Shown: positions 51,698 through 63,400 of the stretch, piece by piece
Numbering within the stretch: the stretch's first letter is position 1
How the letters are laid out: each line of letters begins with the position of its first letter
NCBI GenBank assembly: GCA_905221605.1
Contig: CAJNDS010002411.1
Location: forward strand, 374,001 to 438,000
Length of the DNA: 64,000 nt
DNA from: Symbiodinium natans
Taxonomy: Eukaryota > Sar > Dinophyceae > Suessiales > Symbiodiniaceae
Direction: 5' to 3'
Notes under the pieces: generated by a model
Seen by the model: only the letters and a program-made list of their open reading frames with translations
The model's database searches: none
What the model was told of the DNA's origin: nothing
Made by a program: the position numbers and the translations under genes

Positions 51698-52627
51698 ACT
51701 TCGCTCGTGTGTTTTGTTGTTGTTGTTGTGTTCGTCCACGCCCCTTTCTGCTTGTGCTAAGGGGGCGAACCTCTGCAACCATGAAGTCACAGAACGCCTG
51801 GGCCGCAGAGCGGAGATGTACGAAAAAAGGCTGTAGAAAGTTGCAGGGCTCTTGTGTGCTTGCCCTGCGTTGGGGGCACTCAGAGTGCGACCTGTGAGGC
51901 CCAAAACCCTGAACAGCGGAAATCCCAACCCTATCAAGTGTGCAGCCTAAAAGCCCTGCAAGTCGTTACCATGAACTCTCAGATAACCATAAACAACCCC
52001 TTAGCTCAAAAACATGCGCAGATCGCTGTTGACGGTAAACAGACGCAGATAGCCCAACAACAAGAAGCACATGCCATGCTAGCCTAGCTTAGCATCTCCA
52101 GAACCAGAGCTGGCTTTGAGGCCCCTCCCAGAAACGAGCTGGTGTCCAAAGGGATGCTGAATCGCCGAGTCGGGGGCCTCGGGTTAGCCTGAAAGTCGCA
52201 TCGGTCGCGCGGCTTAGTACTTTGTAGCGCTGTGAATGTACCCCGGCAACCTGGCCCCAGAGACATCCTACAAGTGGAGCTAGTCATCTAGTCCAGTAGA
52301 CGTGAATACGAAGTCTACGCCTACGCTGGGCGGTCCTGGCTTTCTTCTTCGGAACAGGTATCTCATAGCCTGCATGGAGAGATTCTTTAGCCTGAAAGGG
52401 CTTGGGGCCTTTGCTGCCCTTGTGCTTTGGATCAGCAACTGAACTGATTGCCGGTGGGGAATCGAACTCTTACGTGCAAGCAAATGCAAGAAAGAAACTC
52501 GCGCAAAACATGTGGACTACAGCTAAGCAGGAGCGGCGTGAAAGTTGGCACAGCAGATCTCTGGATGGCCACGTCCAGAAGGAGCTTCTTTTCATGTACG
52601 GAAAGGGTGTGTCTTGTGGATCTGGAC

Positions 52628-52668
52628 ACCCAGGGCATCTGAGACCCAGGGCATCTGAGACCCAGGGG
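52628..52668 (+). repeat. 16-bp tandem repeat (GGGCATCTGAGACCCA)
   Basis: Two full copies and a partial third. Confidence 0.8.
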
Positions 52669-53542
52669 GTCAATGCTCGGCAGTGCTGAGCCATTAAGCG
52701 CCTTTTTCTTTGTGATCAGGAGCCACGGCGCACAGCTGGAGCAGTTGGGCAGGTGCTCTTCCCATACAGCTGTCTCGGAGCCTTCTGTCCTGTGCATCAA
52801 GTCTGCGAGTGCCAGTGGGGAGCGGTTGTACCATTGAGCAGATCGTTTCTCCTGGCTTGAGCTGCTGCGGAAAGAGGTTTTAGTTGGGATTCCACACGCG
52901 CATGGTGTAGGAAGCCGCTGCTGCCACCGTGATTGGCGGCGGCAGCACATCCAATGAGGCAACGGCATGTCACAATGTGACTCACTTAAGCTCCTTAAAC
53001 CTTAAGCCCCCCAGGTCTGCTCTCGGGGCAATGTGGAGTTTGTAGATCACCCCCAAGCCCGAGCAACTCACACGTAAATGCTCCTTCATTGCCGGCAAAG
53101 GTAGTTCAGTATCGCAGTGTCCTCTGGAGTGTTCCATTCCCCTGGCCAGTCGCTGTCACTGGCATCACTCCTCTGCAAGCTCGGAGTTGCCCTTCATGCA
53201 TTGCGCTGGGCCCAGCTGAAGCTGCTCTCAGCTGATCTCAGCTTCCAGCTCAGTAATTATTTCTCAGGCTTCGGGTGTAAGTATAATTTCTTTGCCCCAG
53301 GCATGGCTTCAATTGCCAACAAGCAGTAGACGAGCTCTCATCGCTGCCAAAGAGGCAGGAGCTTGGCTAACTCGGGAGCCTGCGGTAAGTCGAAGCTGCG
53401 GCAAATGCTTCCAAAGCTACCTCCATCTGGCATCTCCTGCCTGCCCGAATACCCGAAGCTCAAACCGTGCTAGTTTTGTTTGCCTCGAAGCTTCGAAGCT
53501 TCAAGACATTTACATGTAATTGTTTGTTTTTATCCACTTCAG

Positions 53543-56500
53543 CTTGCTACACGCGGGCATGCCAGAACAGGCACTATGAGACTGGATACGTGTTGGATTT
53601 GGTGGGGCCCGGCTTCTCAGAAGCTCCATTATGCCCGGGCGCTCCTCTTTTTGCCCTGGTGCATAAGGCTTAGTCACTTTGAAGCCGCGGACTACAAGAA
53701 GTCCGAGCTTGCATACAATCAGGCAGAGACTCTTCTGCAGAGTTCCCGGTAGAGACTTCGGAGCTTCAACCCCATCATGTCCCATCACCGGCAGGCTTGG
53801 AGAGTGGAGCCACATCGGGTGGAAGGAGGGCTCCCCACAATGCAGTTTGTTCACCCTCGCCCTTGTTTTGTTTGCTCTGCGGTCGACCACTGTGATTATG
53901 TTGCTGAGTGGGCGGACCTTAGTGAGTCAGTCCCGGGCCCGCGACGCCACCGCAAAATGAGAAGCACGCCCTTTTGTGGCGACCCGTGTTCTTTGTTGCT
54001 GTGCGGTCGCACACTGGGATGATGTACAACCGCGCTCAACCCATGCCCAGGTGGTCCGGCGCCCGCCAGATCCCCCCCAAGAAACAGCAAAAAGAACAGG
54101 CAGGGCCGCCGAAACAAGGAGCAAATAGAGGCCCCCCTATCAAGACAGAAGCTTCCTTTTTAAAGAATAGAGCGAATATGCCTGAGTGGAAAAAGATGTT
54201 TCCCTATTCTGTAGAAAAACAATACAAGTGACAACGGTTGACCGCTCAAAACATAGAAGAAATAGAGGTGTCCTGGTTTATCGTAGAGGCAGCAGAGGGA
54301 AACAGTAGAAGTCATTGAGGTTTTCTTGAGATAAATAGGAAACAGAGGGCCTGGAAAATGTAGAGGTAAAGGAGATATCCTATGAGAAAATTAGGCGAAG
54401 TAGAGGTTTCTTAGGAAAGCATAGAGGAAATATATTTTTTATGGTTTCCTTAAGAAAGATACCCCCCCCCTCTCCCCCCAAAACCACAAAAGAGTGCTGA
54501 ACAAAAAGTTCCACGCCCCACCCCACCCCAGCCGGCACAGCAAAGACGACTGCACATGACAAACGCGCCTCGGCCTCGGCACAGCCAAAAACGACTGCAC
54601 AGCAAAACAAAATGCGCCGGAGCACGACGACGGCGCAGTCAAGAAAAGCGCCTCGCCCTCAAGCAACAAGAAGCGATCGCACACCCCGCTTTAGCAAAAG
54701 ACGAGAGCACGGCAAAAAGCGCGTGCTCGAGCTTTGGCCTTTGGGCCACGTGCGCATACACACACAGACACGCAGACACGCAGAGACGCTGAGACGCAGA
54801 GACACGCACACGCACAAGCACACGCACACCCACCCGCAACACAAACCCCACTGCACAGTACACAACAAACGCGCCTGAGCCTATCAGAACGGGTTGGGTT
54901 TGTCTTGCCGTCGTTGGTGCGCTGTCGACAACCGCAAAGGAGAGCCACGCGCAGGAATTAACGAAACCAACCGAAGACGACTGTAAGGCAAAACCGACGC
55001 CACATGGCCCAAAACCCTAGACCCTAAAACATAAACGGCCGTTTACCACAAGCTCGTGTTGGGTCTAAGTAGAGTCTAGCCGCCGCTTTCGATCCAGGAC
55101 TGGAGTACTACTCCTCTGCCTTGTGGCACCTTCGCAGGGATGTGGAGCTTTGTCGGGCTCTGAGAATGCAACATCTTGCAGCATCTTGCCTGCTGCCATC
55201 ACTGCCCACAGCAGTCCATATCAGTCCATATCAGTCCATATCAGATATCCTTCGGAGGTAGATTGGCGCAACAATGCATGCAGTGGGTCTGGGCCTGATA
55301 TCGGCACAGCTGTTCAGGGCCGCCTGCATATTTGGGCGCATTCGCATCTGGCAGTAGAACCAAGGACCGCCTCAGACCCCAAGTGTGGTGCGTGGTGGGA
55401 AACTGCTTTAGGCAAGCAAGTAAGCGGTTCTTGTCGCAAACAATCTTTCATCACATGACCATGCGCACCCCTGCCAGTTTGCAAAAAGAGCACGATGCTG
55501 CCATCAAGCTGTTCAAGCGTGCCATACAGGCATGTCTCATATTGGACGAGCTAGGCATGTCTGGTGTGCTTGACTCTGAGCCAGATGTGTACAAAAGGTC
55601 GACTCCGCGTTCACCTATGCTTACACGCTGTGTGGTCATGAATTTGTGGCCAGCGAGAAGATAGACAAGGCACGGGCAGCGTCACAGATGTGAACGGATT
55701 CTGTCTTCCAGTCTGCAGGCAGTAGCCATGTACGAGAACGCATTGAACCTTGACCCACGGCATTACAATGCCTGGCACAGGGCTCAACACGCGGCAGCTC
55801 GAAGAAGCATCAGCCGACATGTGGTAAATGTGGTAAGGTGGGGTCTCGGCAACATTTACCATCGCCAAGAAGAGCATGAGAATCTCGGATGTCTCGGGAG
55901 AGGCACAAATGTGACAGCAATGCGACACCGCGCCTTCGGCTTGACCTTCGACTTGGCCTTGTGGAATCTTAGGAATGCGAAGTATCACTTCTACAAGGCA
56001 GGCCTTGCTTTTGTGAGACAACCATGAGCCATCGAAAAGCCATCGAGCGTAAGGCCCTCCAGGTGAATGCCAGCAACTCAGTCCTTCGATGCTACCTGGG
56101 CATGGCCAGCAACTGAGGCTTTCTTTGGAGCTGTGGAGCTTCGCCTGTTGTCAAGCCGACTCGCTCAACGTGAGTGTGCTTTGCTGAAGTTTGCTCAGGT
56201 GCTGAGCGCGTTAAAGCAGCCGCTGCTGGCACTGGACAGCTTTGACCAGGCAGTCATGCGTTGTTTTTCAGGTATTGTTGCTGGCTGCTCCATCGCATGT
56301 CATGCTCTACTAAGTATACAGGCAGCCCAGACAGAGCCACAGAACGGCATGGCGTGCGCCGTATGCCTTTAACTTCCTCGTCTCATGTCTAAATTTACTC
56401 ACAGTGGCTCTGGAGGTACTTCCAAAAGGCATGCGTCCTCATAAGCTTGGAGAGATACGACGAAGCCCTTGCTGATCTGAAGAAGGATGGGGTCCAAATG

Positions 56501-56920
56501 GAGCTCCGATGTTCACTCTTCAGTGGCTCCCCAACACGCGACAAGCTTGAAAATGTTGGCAGGTGCGCTGCTTAGCTCCAAAGGAGGCTTGCGTGCACTT
56601 CCAGCTAGGTAAGGCCGGAGCAATCTCACAGCGCTGTGCGCCCTGGAAGCAGCATCATTCCACGAAACAAAGAGTTGGAGCAGGTCTACATGAAGCTGCA
56701 GAAGGACAGGAAAGCTCTTTACCATTTTAACATTGCCGGGAAGCACAGCTCATCCCCTCGTGGCTTTTTCAGATGCACCACATGACATCAGTTGAGTCAG
56801 TTGAGGCCATGGACCTGAACCGCGACTCGAAGGCAGGGGTTCACTGCTCGGCCGGATTTACGGGAATGCCGGCGTTTCACAGGACTACCACACCATCAAG
56901 ACGCACATCGAAAAGCTGGC
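53543..56920 (+). CDS. CDC27/APC3, TPR subunit of the anaphase-promoting complex
   Basis: CDC27 is the TPR scaffold of the APC/C ubiquitin ligase that binds CDC20/CDH1 IR tails. Motifs occur in family order: RHYETGYVLDLVG (exon ending 53606), LSHFEAADYKKSELAYNQAE (from 53668), EYYSSALWHLRRDVEL (about 55102-55150), VWCVVGNCFS (to 55411), LQKEHDAAIKLFKRAIQ (55478-55529), VDSAFTYAYTLCGHEF (55598-55669), MYENALNLDPRHYNAW (55719-55774), GLGNIYHRQEE (55838-55873), NAKYHFYK (55973-55997), ALQVNASNSVLRCYLGMA (from 56054), LSALKQPLLALDSFDQA (about 56197-56260), FQKACVLISLERYDEALADL (about 56420-56490), then ELEQVYMKLQKDRKALYHF and AMDLNRDSK (to 56832), and DYHTIKTHIEKL (from 56883). Eight introns solved here are all GC-AG, 49-99 bp. 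The N-terminal TPRs and the exact stop are not found. A 1.3-kb intron (about 53.75-55.08 kb) carries simple repeats. Confidence 0.92.
54240..54440 (+). repeat. Degenerate AGAGG/AAATAG repeat in a CDC27 intron
   Basis: Words like ATAGAGG, GTAGAGG and AAATAGAGG recur at 25-50 bp intervals with AGGTTTCTT and GGTTTTCTTGAG variants. It looks like a decayed tandem array of about 50 bp inside the large CDC27 intron. Confidence 0.5.
54755..54865 (+). repeat. ACAC/GACACGCA-rich simple repeat
   Basis: A compound CA/GA run with CACACGCACA units inside the large CDC27 intron. Confidence 0.8.
55008..55035 (+). repeat. Short telomere-like relic
   Basis: AAAACCCTAGACCCTAAAAC, near the end of the large CDC27 intron. 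Confidence 0.5.
55212..55244 (+). repeat. 10-bp tandem repeat (CAGTCCATAT)
   Basis: Three perfect copies plus a partial one, inside an intron of CDC27. Confidence 0.9.
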
Positions 56921-56924
56921 CAGG

Positions 56925-59870
56925 AGCTTGGGATTCTACGCTGCCTTGCGCAGCCCTGCTTGTCATGATCCTGCTGCCTGCGACGGCTATTACTTCCACC
57001 GCATTTCCTGCTTTGTTTCTGTTGCTTTTGCTGCTTCTCTTTCTTCCTGCGATGTCTAGAACCGTGCAGCTCTCAAGCCTGTTGGGCTTACAATGCTTAC
57101 ACTCGTTCGCAACATGTATATGATCGAGAAGTGGTAACTTTCCGGTGTGCTTTGTCAGAAGGGTCCCTAGCCATCCGATTTCATTGATATATTCAGAGCA
57201 GAAAGTATCTGGCCTGGTTTTCATTCAAGCCCAAAAGATGTTTGCATCAGTCATGTGGCAGCATGCTTGAAGTGTGCTTTGTATCCGATTGACGTGGCAG
57301 CACATCCGGGGCATCAGCGAGGAATCGACAGGCCGGCAGCCACCAAAAGAAACGCGGGCAGTAGGTCCCTTTGTACGGGTGAAAATGATGATTCATGCTG
57401 ATGACTTGCCTGCAGCAGGAGAAGCCTCTACTGGCGCAGGAGCGCACAGGCGCGGAAGGGCAAACATGAAATTCTGGCCGCTCTATAGGAAAGGCACCAG
57501 CGACGGAGTGCAGCCAAAGTGCCAGGGGAGTGGTTAGGGGTCACCCTTCGCAGGATCATGAGTGCTGCCCCACCAGGTGGGGAGCTCACCATGAGGGAGT
57601 GATTCAGAGACACATGCTGGCACAAACGTGCTGTTTTGACAGTTCTGGTGACGGGTGGCCTTTCCTCACCTGTGGCTGCTGCGCAGCTGTATGGTTCTCC
57701 TGGCACGTGGAATGAATTAGAACGATGTGGTGTAGAGTGGTGTACAGTGTCAACGCGGCCAAGCTTTACACATCTCAACTCTTTCCACGTTTGGTATGAG
57801 AAAAAAAAGAGGCATAAAGCTCCCCAGCAACAACCCTTAAGCCACATCTGCCAGGTCTGAGCCCTGGCTCTCGGCCAGGCTCAGAGGCTCCACAGACGCC
57901 GGCAGTGCGAGGTTCGCAAGTCTAGGGATGTCAGTCGCACTTTCAAAGTCCAAAAGGGGGCCTTCTTGAGCAAGGTGTTACAGGAGGCTTCTGGAGCGCG
58001 AGTGCGAGTGGTAGCGGAGGCACGGCAGATCACAGAAGCCGTTTCAAATTCAGATCCAACTGGCTCAGAGCTGCGCGAGTGGCTGAGACAGGCCCACCAG
58101 AGCGAGTTCGAGCATATCCTGTCACAGCTCAACGTGTGCTGCCCGGACTCTTGTATACTGTTGTCGTCTGCTCACCAGCACAAATCGTACATGGATGCCG
58201 ATCTTCATGTCGGACCCAACGGTGGGAAGCTGTTCTGAGTCGCTGCTAAGTTCACACCTCTTTGCCCGGCTTCTGATGAGGTGGTCGTGGTAGTCCCCTT
58301 TCTTGGGGCTGCTTGGCTGCGAGCAACTCCTACAGTTTACGTAAGTTTTTTCGGGGGGTGGAGGGAGGAGCGTTTCTGCTTCGACCGGAGTCAAAGGCAG
58401 GCCTGTCCCGCTGCACACTGCAGGTGGACACGCTCAGACACTCTCAGCAGACTGCAACCCAAACCCTCAAACCCAACTCCCGAATACCCGAACCACTCCG
58501 AGTTATGGCTTTTCCTTGTTGTTTTTTCAGGCAGCCCGGGCAATACTGGCGGCCTGCAGGGTTCCAGCGGCTTCCGCATTTGAGAGCAGTGCCAGGCACT
58601 GAAAGCTTAGGCTATTTTTTGGGGTCAGTGTCCTGACTTGCATACACCATGTAACTAAGTAGTCAGCAACTCGATCTTGGGACATGCTGCATGACTAGTT
58701 CCAGGGGCGCTCATGTGCACCCCCAGTTAACACGAAATGGCTGAGTCATTGCTGCAACGAGCTGAGGTGCTCCTTTGCTGAGTATTGCATTCGCGGCCCC
58801 TCGAAGTTGGCGTTGTTTCGGCAACATGCAACTCGTGCGTAACAAGCAGTCGGAGCCGGACCTGAATGCGCGAATTAGCGTTGACAAAAAAGCAGTGTGC
58901 GGCAAGCCTGAGTGCAGAACGTGGTTGGATCTGTTTGTCTGTACTGCGGGGCGGCGATGGATTTGTCGGTCACGGATGGGAGGCCCGCTTGGTTGATTGT
59001 TTTTGCTAGTGGCTCTTCTACTGCAAGATCACTACCTGGTTTTTTTGGAAGCATAATTAGTATGTCCGTGCTAATCGGAGGCGTAAAGAACTGATTGGTA
59101 GCAGTTGCCCCAAGCTGCTCCGGTCAGTGTCCTTAGCAATGCCTGCCAAATTTGCTTTACACCATAACCTCGTCCATGTTTAGCATGTGTGGCGATTCTG
59201 CTTGATTTTGCACGTAGCACAGCTGCTTCGGATCTCCATCCCCTTTTGGTGGATCGTGATTCGCTCTGTAACCACTGAGGTTGCTCAGAAATGTTACGTA
59301 GATTGCACTGTCGAAAAGAGATGGTCATGAGAAGTGGTCGGGTTGGGTGAACCTCGCAGGGGGTCAGGCTCGCCATCCTGGCGGTGCGATGTGTAATCCG
59401 GAAGAAATGGTGAAAAGGAAAGTGTTATGATGTGACTCATGTGGTTTGCTAGAGTGGTGGTCCGGTGGTGGTCCGAAAACTCCTATGGGGCGTCATGTTG
59501 ACACCTGGCAGTAGCCTCACTCCTCGTGGGTGACTGGCGGGAGCTGCTTGCGTGTTGTCGCCCATGTCGCCCATCGGCTCGTCTTCCTGCTTGGTGCCAG
59601 TGGGTGGTCCTTGCTTGCATTTGGATTACGCCTACTTTTCGTCGTACCCGGAGTGGTCGTATTCGGAGGCCGCTGGATGCCCCACATTGGCCAATAAAAA
59701 GAAACTGAAGGTCTCCTTGTCTTGCAGGCGCCTGTGGATGGTGAGCTGCCTTTTGTCATGCTCAGCGGGCTCCACTCCCCATTGTGTCATACTCCCCTAA
59801 CTCCCGGAGAAGCTTATTTTAAGGGGCTGCGCCCATGGGCGGGCAGCGCACGCAGAAGCCCGGGGCGAGC
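56925..59870. other. Stretch downstream of CDC27 without a named gene
   Basis: A few + frames look coding, for example about 57060-57110 (AALKPVGLTMLTLVRNMYMI) and 57960-58138 (separate entry). The remainder shows nothing I can support. Confidence 0.4.
57900..58140 (+). CDS. Candidate exon, possibly nucleic-acid-binding, function unknown
   Basis: The frame reads GAFLSKVLQEASGARVRVVA, then EARQITEAVSNSDPTGSELR, then EWLRQAHQSEFEHILSQLN. The first part has the look of a KH-domain helix (LxxIxxxTGAxxxV), but the GxxG loop is not seen, so this is only a suggestion. No start, stop or splice partner is established. Confidence 0.3.
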
Positions 59871-59879
59871 AGTTTCTAA

Positions 59880-60030
59880 GCATGTTGAGGCCCCTAAACT
59901 CCCTTAAAATCTCTAAGCATTAAGTTTCTAAGCATTTTCAGGCCCCTAAACTCCCTTCAAATCTCTAAGCGTTTGAGGCTCCGAGACTCCCTTAACGTTT
60001 CTAAGCACTTTATAAGGCCCCTAAACTACC
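59880..60030 (+). repeat. Short direct repeats (CCCCTAAACTCCCTT / TCTCTAAGC)
   Basis: Four imperfect copies of a unit near 45-50 bp with GGCCCCTAAACTCCCTT and AAATCTCTAAGCA words. It marks the left edge of the repeat-rich right end of the window. Confidence 0.75.
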
Positions 60031-60253
60031 TTTTTCCTAGCCCCGGGCTTAGACACGTCGCTTATGCCCGCCCTTTGGGGGGCATCATGCTCCTGATGCC
60101 CCCCCGCGGTCCCGCCCCGGGAGCCGCTGATGCTCCTGATGCGCGCCTGGGGGTCCCGGCCTGGACCCGCTGATGCTCATGATGCGCGCCCTCTGGGGGC
60201 CTCCGTGGCGACGCAAAAAACCACGAAAAAAAAACCGTTCACCGGCGGCACGC

Positions 60254-60418
60254 GGGGGTCGGCGGCACTGGCGTCCGGCCTAATTCTGCTTCGCAGAAGG
60301 CCAGAGGCCAGCAAGGCTATTCCCGGGACGACCCGGGCTAAAAGGTCCGCATTTGCTCGGTCCTTTGGGGACCTCGCGCTGCCCGATTTAATGGCTACCG
60401 CCAGTGCCGCCGACCCCC
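60254..60418. mobile_element. 165-bp MITE-like element with 20-bp perfect terminal inverted repeats
   Basis: The left arm 60254-60273 (GGGGGTCGGCGGCACTGGCG) is the exact reverse complement of the right arm 60399-60418. The 125 bp between has no ORF and includes an inner hairpin word CTGCTTCGCAGAAG. No clear target-site duplication was seen next to the arms. The structure fits a miniature inverted-repeat element or a stable RNA hairpin; I cannot tell which. Confidence 0.5.
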
Positions 60419-60419
60419 T

Positions 60420-63400
60420 CCAAGGGGGGCCAAGGCACTGTGGGCTCCGTGGCGGGGAGCGGGTGCGTGGGTGGTGGGGGTAGGGGCGGAGGGGAGCCAT
60501 GGGGCCAGGAGCCATGGGTCCATGAGGGGCATGGGCGGCGGGGCAGGGTGCGTGAGGGGTAAGGGGTAGGGAGCTGGGTCCATGAGGGGTAGGTCAAGGG
60601 GATGGAGAGTGGGAGCATGGGCCAAAGGAGAGTGAGTAGGCGGAGCTGGAAGGGCGGAGGGCGGAGCGGGCTGAGCGGGCGGAGCGGGCGGAGGGCCCGG
60701 GCATGCACTGGGGCCTTTAAAGTCAGCTGAGAAGCCACATCCATGGGCCGTGGACCATGAGCCATGGGGAGCCATGGGGCCAGGAGCCATGGGCCATGAG
60801 GGGGATGGGTGCGTGAGGGGTAAGGGGTAGGGAGCTGGGTCCATGAGGGGTAGGTCAAGGGGATGGAGAGTGGGAGCATGGGCCAGAGGGGAGTAGGCGG
60901 AGCTGGAAGGGCGGAGGGCGGAGCGAGCGGAGCGGGCGGAGCGGGCGGAGCGGGCGGAGCGGGCGGAGCGGGCGGAGGGCCCGGGCATGCACTGGGGCCC
61001 TTTAAAGTCAGCTGAGAAGCCACATCCATGGGAGCAAGGGGCCCATGACAAGCACGGGCGGCGGGGCAGGGTGCGTGCGGGGTGGGGGTGGGGGTTGCGT
61101 AGGCGGAGCTGGAAGGGCGGAGGGCGGAGCGGGTGGAGGGGCGGAGCGGGCGGAGGATGCACTGGGGCCCTTTAAAGTCAGCTGAGAAGCCACATCCATG
61201 AGCCGTGGACCATGAGCCAATGGGGCCAGGAGCCATGGGTGGGGTGTGTGGGGGGTGGGGGTGGGGGTTGGAAGTGTGGGTGGGTGGGGGTGTGGCAGGG
61301 TGCGTACGGTATGGGGGTGGGGGTTGGGGGTTGGGGTGGAGCAGGGGCCATATATAGGACCAGCATTGGCAGCCATGCAGGTCGAGGGATGAAGAATGGG
61401 ACCAGGAGGCAATGGCGCCAGGAGCCATGGGTCCAGTGGGGGGGCGGGGTGCGTGGGGGGTGGGGGTGGGGGTTGGAAGTGTGGAAAGGGTGGGGTGTGC
61501 GGGGGTGGGGGTTGGGGGTGGGGGTGGAGCCATGACGCCAGGAGCAAGGGGCCCATGACAAGCACGGGCGGCGGGGCAGGGTGCGTGCGGGGTGGGGGTG
61601 GGGGTTGCGGGCGGGGGTGGAGCAGCTCAAGGGATGAAGAATGGGACATGGGTCCATGAAAAGCATGGCGGGGTGCGTGGGGGGCTTGGGCAAGGGGAAT
61701 GCATGCGGAGCGGGAAGGGCGGATGGGCGGCAGGGTGCGTGAGGGGTAAGGGGTAGGGAGCTGGGTCCATGAGGGGTAGGGCAAGGGGATGGAGAGTGGG
61801 AGCATGGGCCAAAGGAGAGTGAGTAGGCGGAGCTGGAAGGGCGGAGGGCGGAGCGGGCGGAGCGGGCGGAGCGGGCGGAGCGGGCGGAGGGCCCGGGCTT
61901 GCACTGGGGCCTTTAAAGTCAGCTGAGAAGCCACATCCATGGGCCGTGGACCATGAGCCATGGGGAGCCTTTACAGTCAGCGGAGAAGCCACATCCATGA
62001 GCCGTGGACCATGAGCCAATGGGGCCAGGAGCCATGGGTTCAGTGGGGGGCGGGGTGCGTGGGGGGTGGGGGTTGGAAGTGTGGGTGGGTGGGGGTGGGG
62101 GTTGGGGGTTGGGGGTGGCAGGATGCGTACGGTATGGGGGTGGGGGTTGGGGGTTGGGGTGGAGCAGGGGCCATAATAGGACCAGCATTGGCAGCCATGC
62201 AGGTCGAGGGATGAAGAATGGGACCAGGAGGCAATGGGGCCAGGAGCCATGGGTCCAGTGGGGGGGCGGGGTGCGTGGGGGTTGGAAGTGTGGAAAGGGT
62301 GTGTGGGGGTGGGGGTTGGGGGTGGGGGTGGAGCCATGACGCCAGGAGCAAGGGGCCCATGACAAGCACGGGCGGCGGGGCAGGGTGCGTGCGGGGTGGG
62401 TGGGGGTTGCGGGTGGGGGTGGAGCAGCTGATGAAGAATGGGATCAGGAGCCATGGGTGCATGAAAAGCATGGCGGGGTGTGTGGGGGGCTTGGGCAAGG
62501 GAATGTATGCGGAGCGGGAAGGGCGGATGGGCGGGGAGCGGGTGCGTGGGTGGTGGGGGTAGGGGCGGAGGGGAGCCATGGGCCAGGAGCCATGGGTCCA
62601 TGAGGGGCATGGGCGGCGGGGCAGGGTGCGTGAGGGGTAAGGGGTAGGGAGCTGGGTCCATGAGGGGTAGGTCAAGGGGATGGAGAGTGGGAGCATGGGC
62701 CAAAGGAGAGAGGCGGAGCTGGAAGGGCGGAGGGCGGAGCGGGCGGAGCGGGCGGAGCGGGCGGAGGGGCCGGCATGGAATGGGGCCTTTAAGTCAGCTG
62801 AGAAGCCACATGCATGGGCCGGCCAGGAGCCATGGGTCCATGAGGGGCATGGGTGCGTGAGGGGTAAGGGGAGGGGTAGGTCAGAGAGTGGGAGCATGGG
62901 TTAGAGGCGAGTAGGCGGAGCTGGAAGGGTCAGAGCGGGAGGGCCCGGGCATGCACTGGGGCCCTTTAAAGTCAGCTGAGAAGCCACATCCACGGGAGCA
63001 AGGGGGCCATGACAAGCACGGGCGGTGGGGCAGGGTGCGTGCGGGGTGGGGGTTGGGGTTGCGGGAGGGGAGTAGGCGGAGCTGGAAGGGCGGAGGGCGG
63101 AGCGGGCGGAGCGGCGGAGGGCCCGGGCATGCACGGGGGCCTTTAAAGTCAGCTGAGACCACATCCATGAGCCGTGGATCATGAGCCAATGGGGCCAGGA
63201 GCCATGGGTTCAGTGGGGGGCGGGGTGCGTGGGGGGTGGGTTGGGGCGGAGGAGCGGGCGGAGCGGGCGGAGGGCCCAGGCATGCACTGGGGAGCAGAGC
63301 GGGCGGAGGGCCCAGCATGCACTGGGGCCTTTAAAGTCAGCTGAGAAGCCACATCCATGGGCCGTGGACCATGAGCCATGGGGAGTCATGGGGCCAGGAG

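Larger units (their letters stand above)
50590..53530. other. Stretch between TM9SF and CDC27 without a named gene
   Basis: One pair of frames looks coding (separate entry at 51320-51600). The rest has small tandem repeats and chance ORFs. The first exons of CDC27 and the last of TM9SF may fall inside. Confidence 0.4.
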
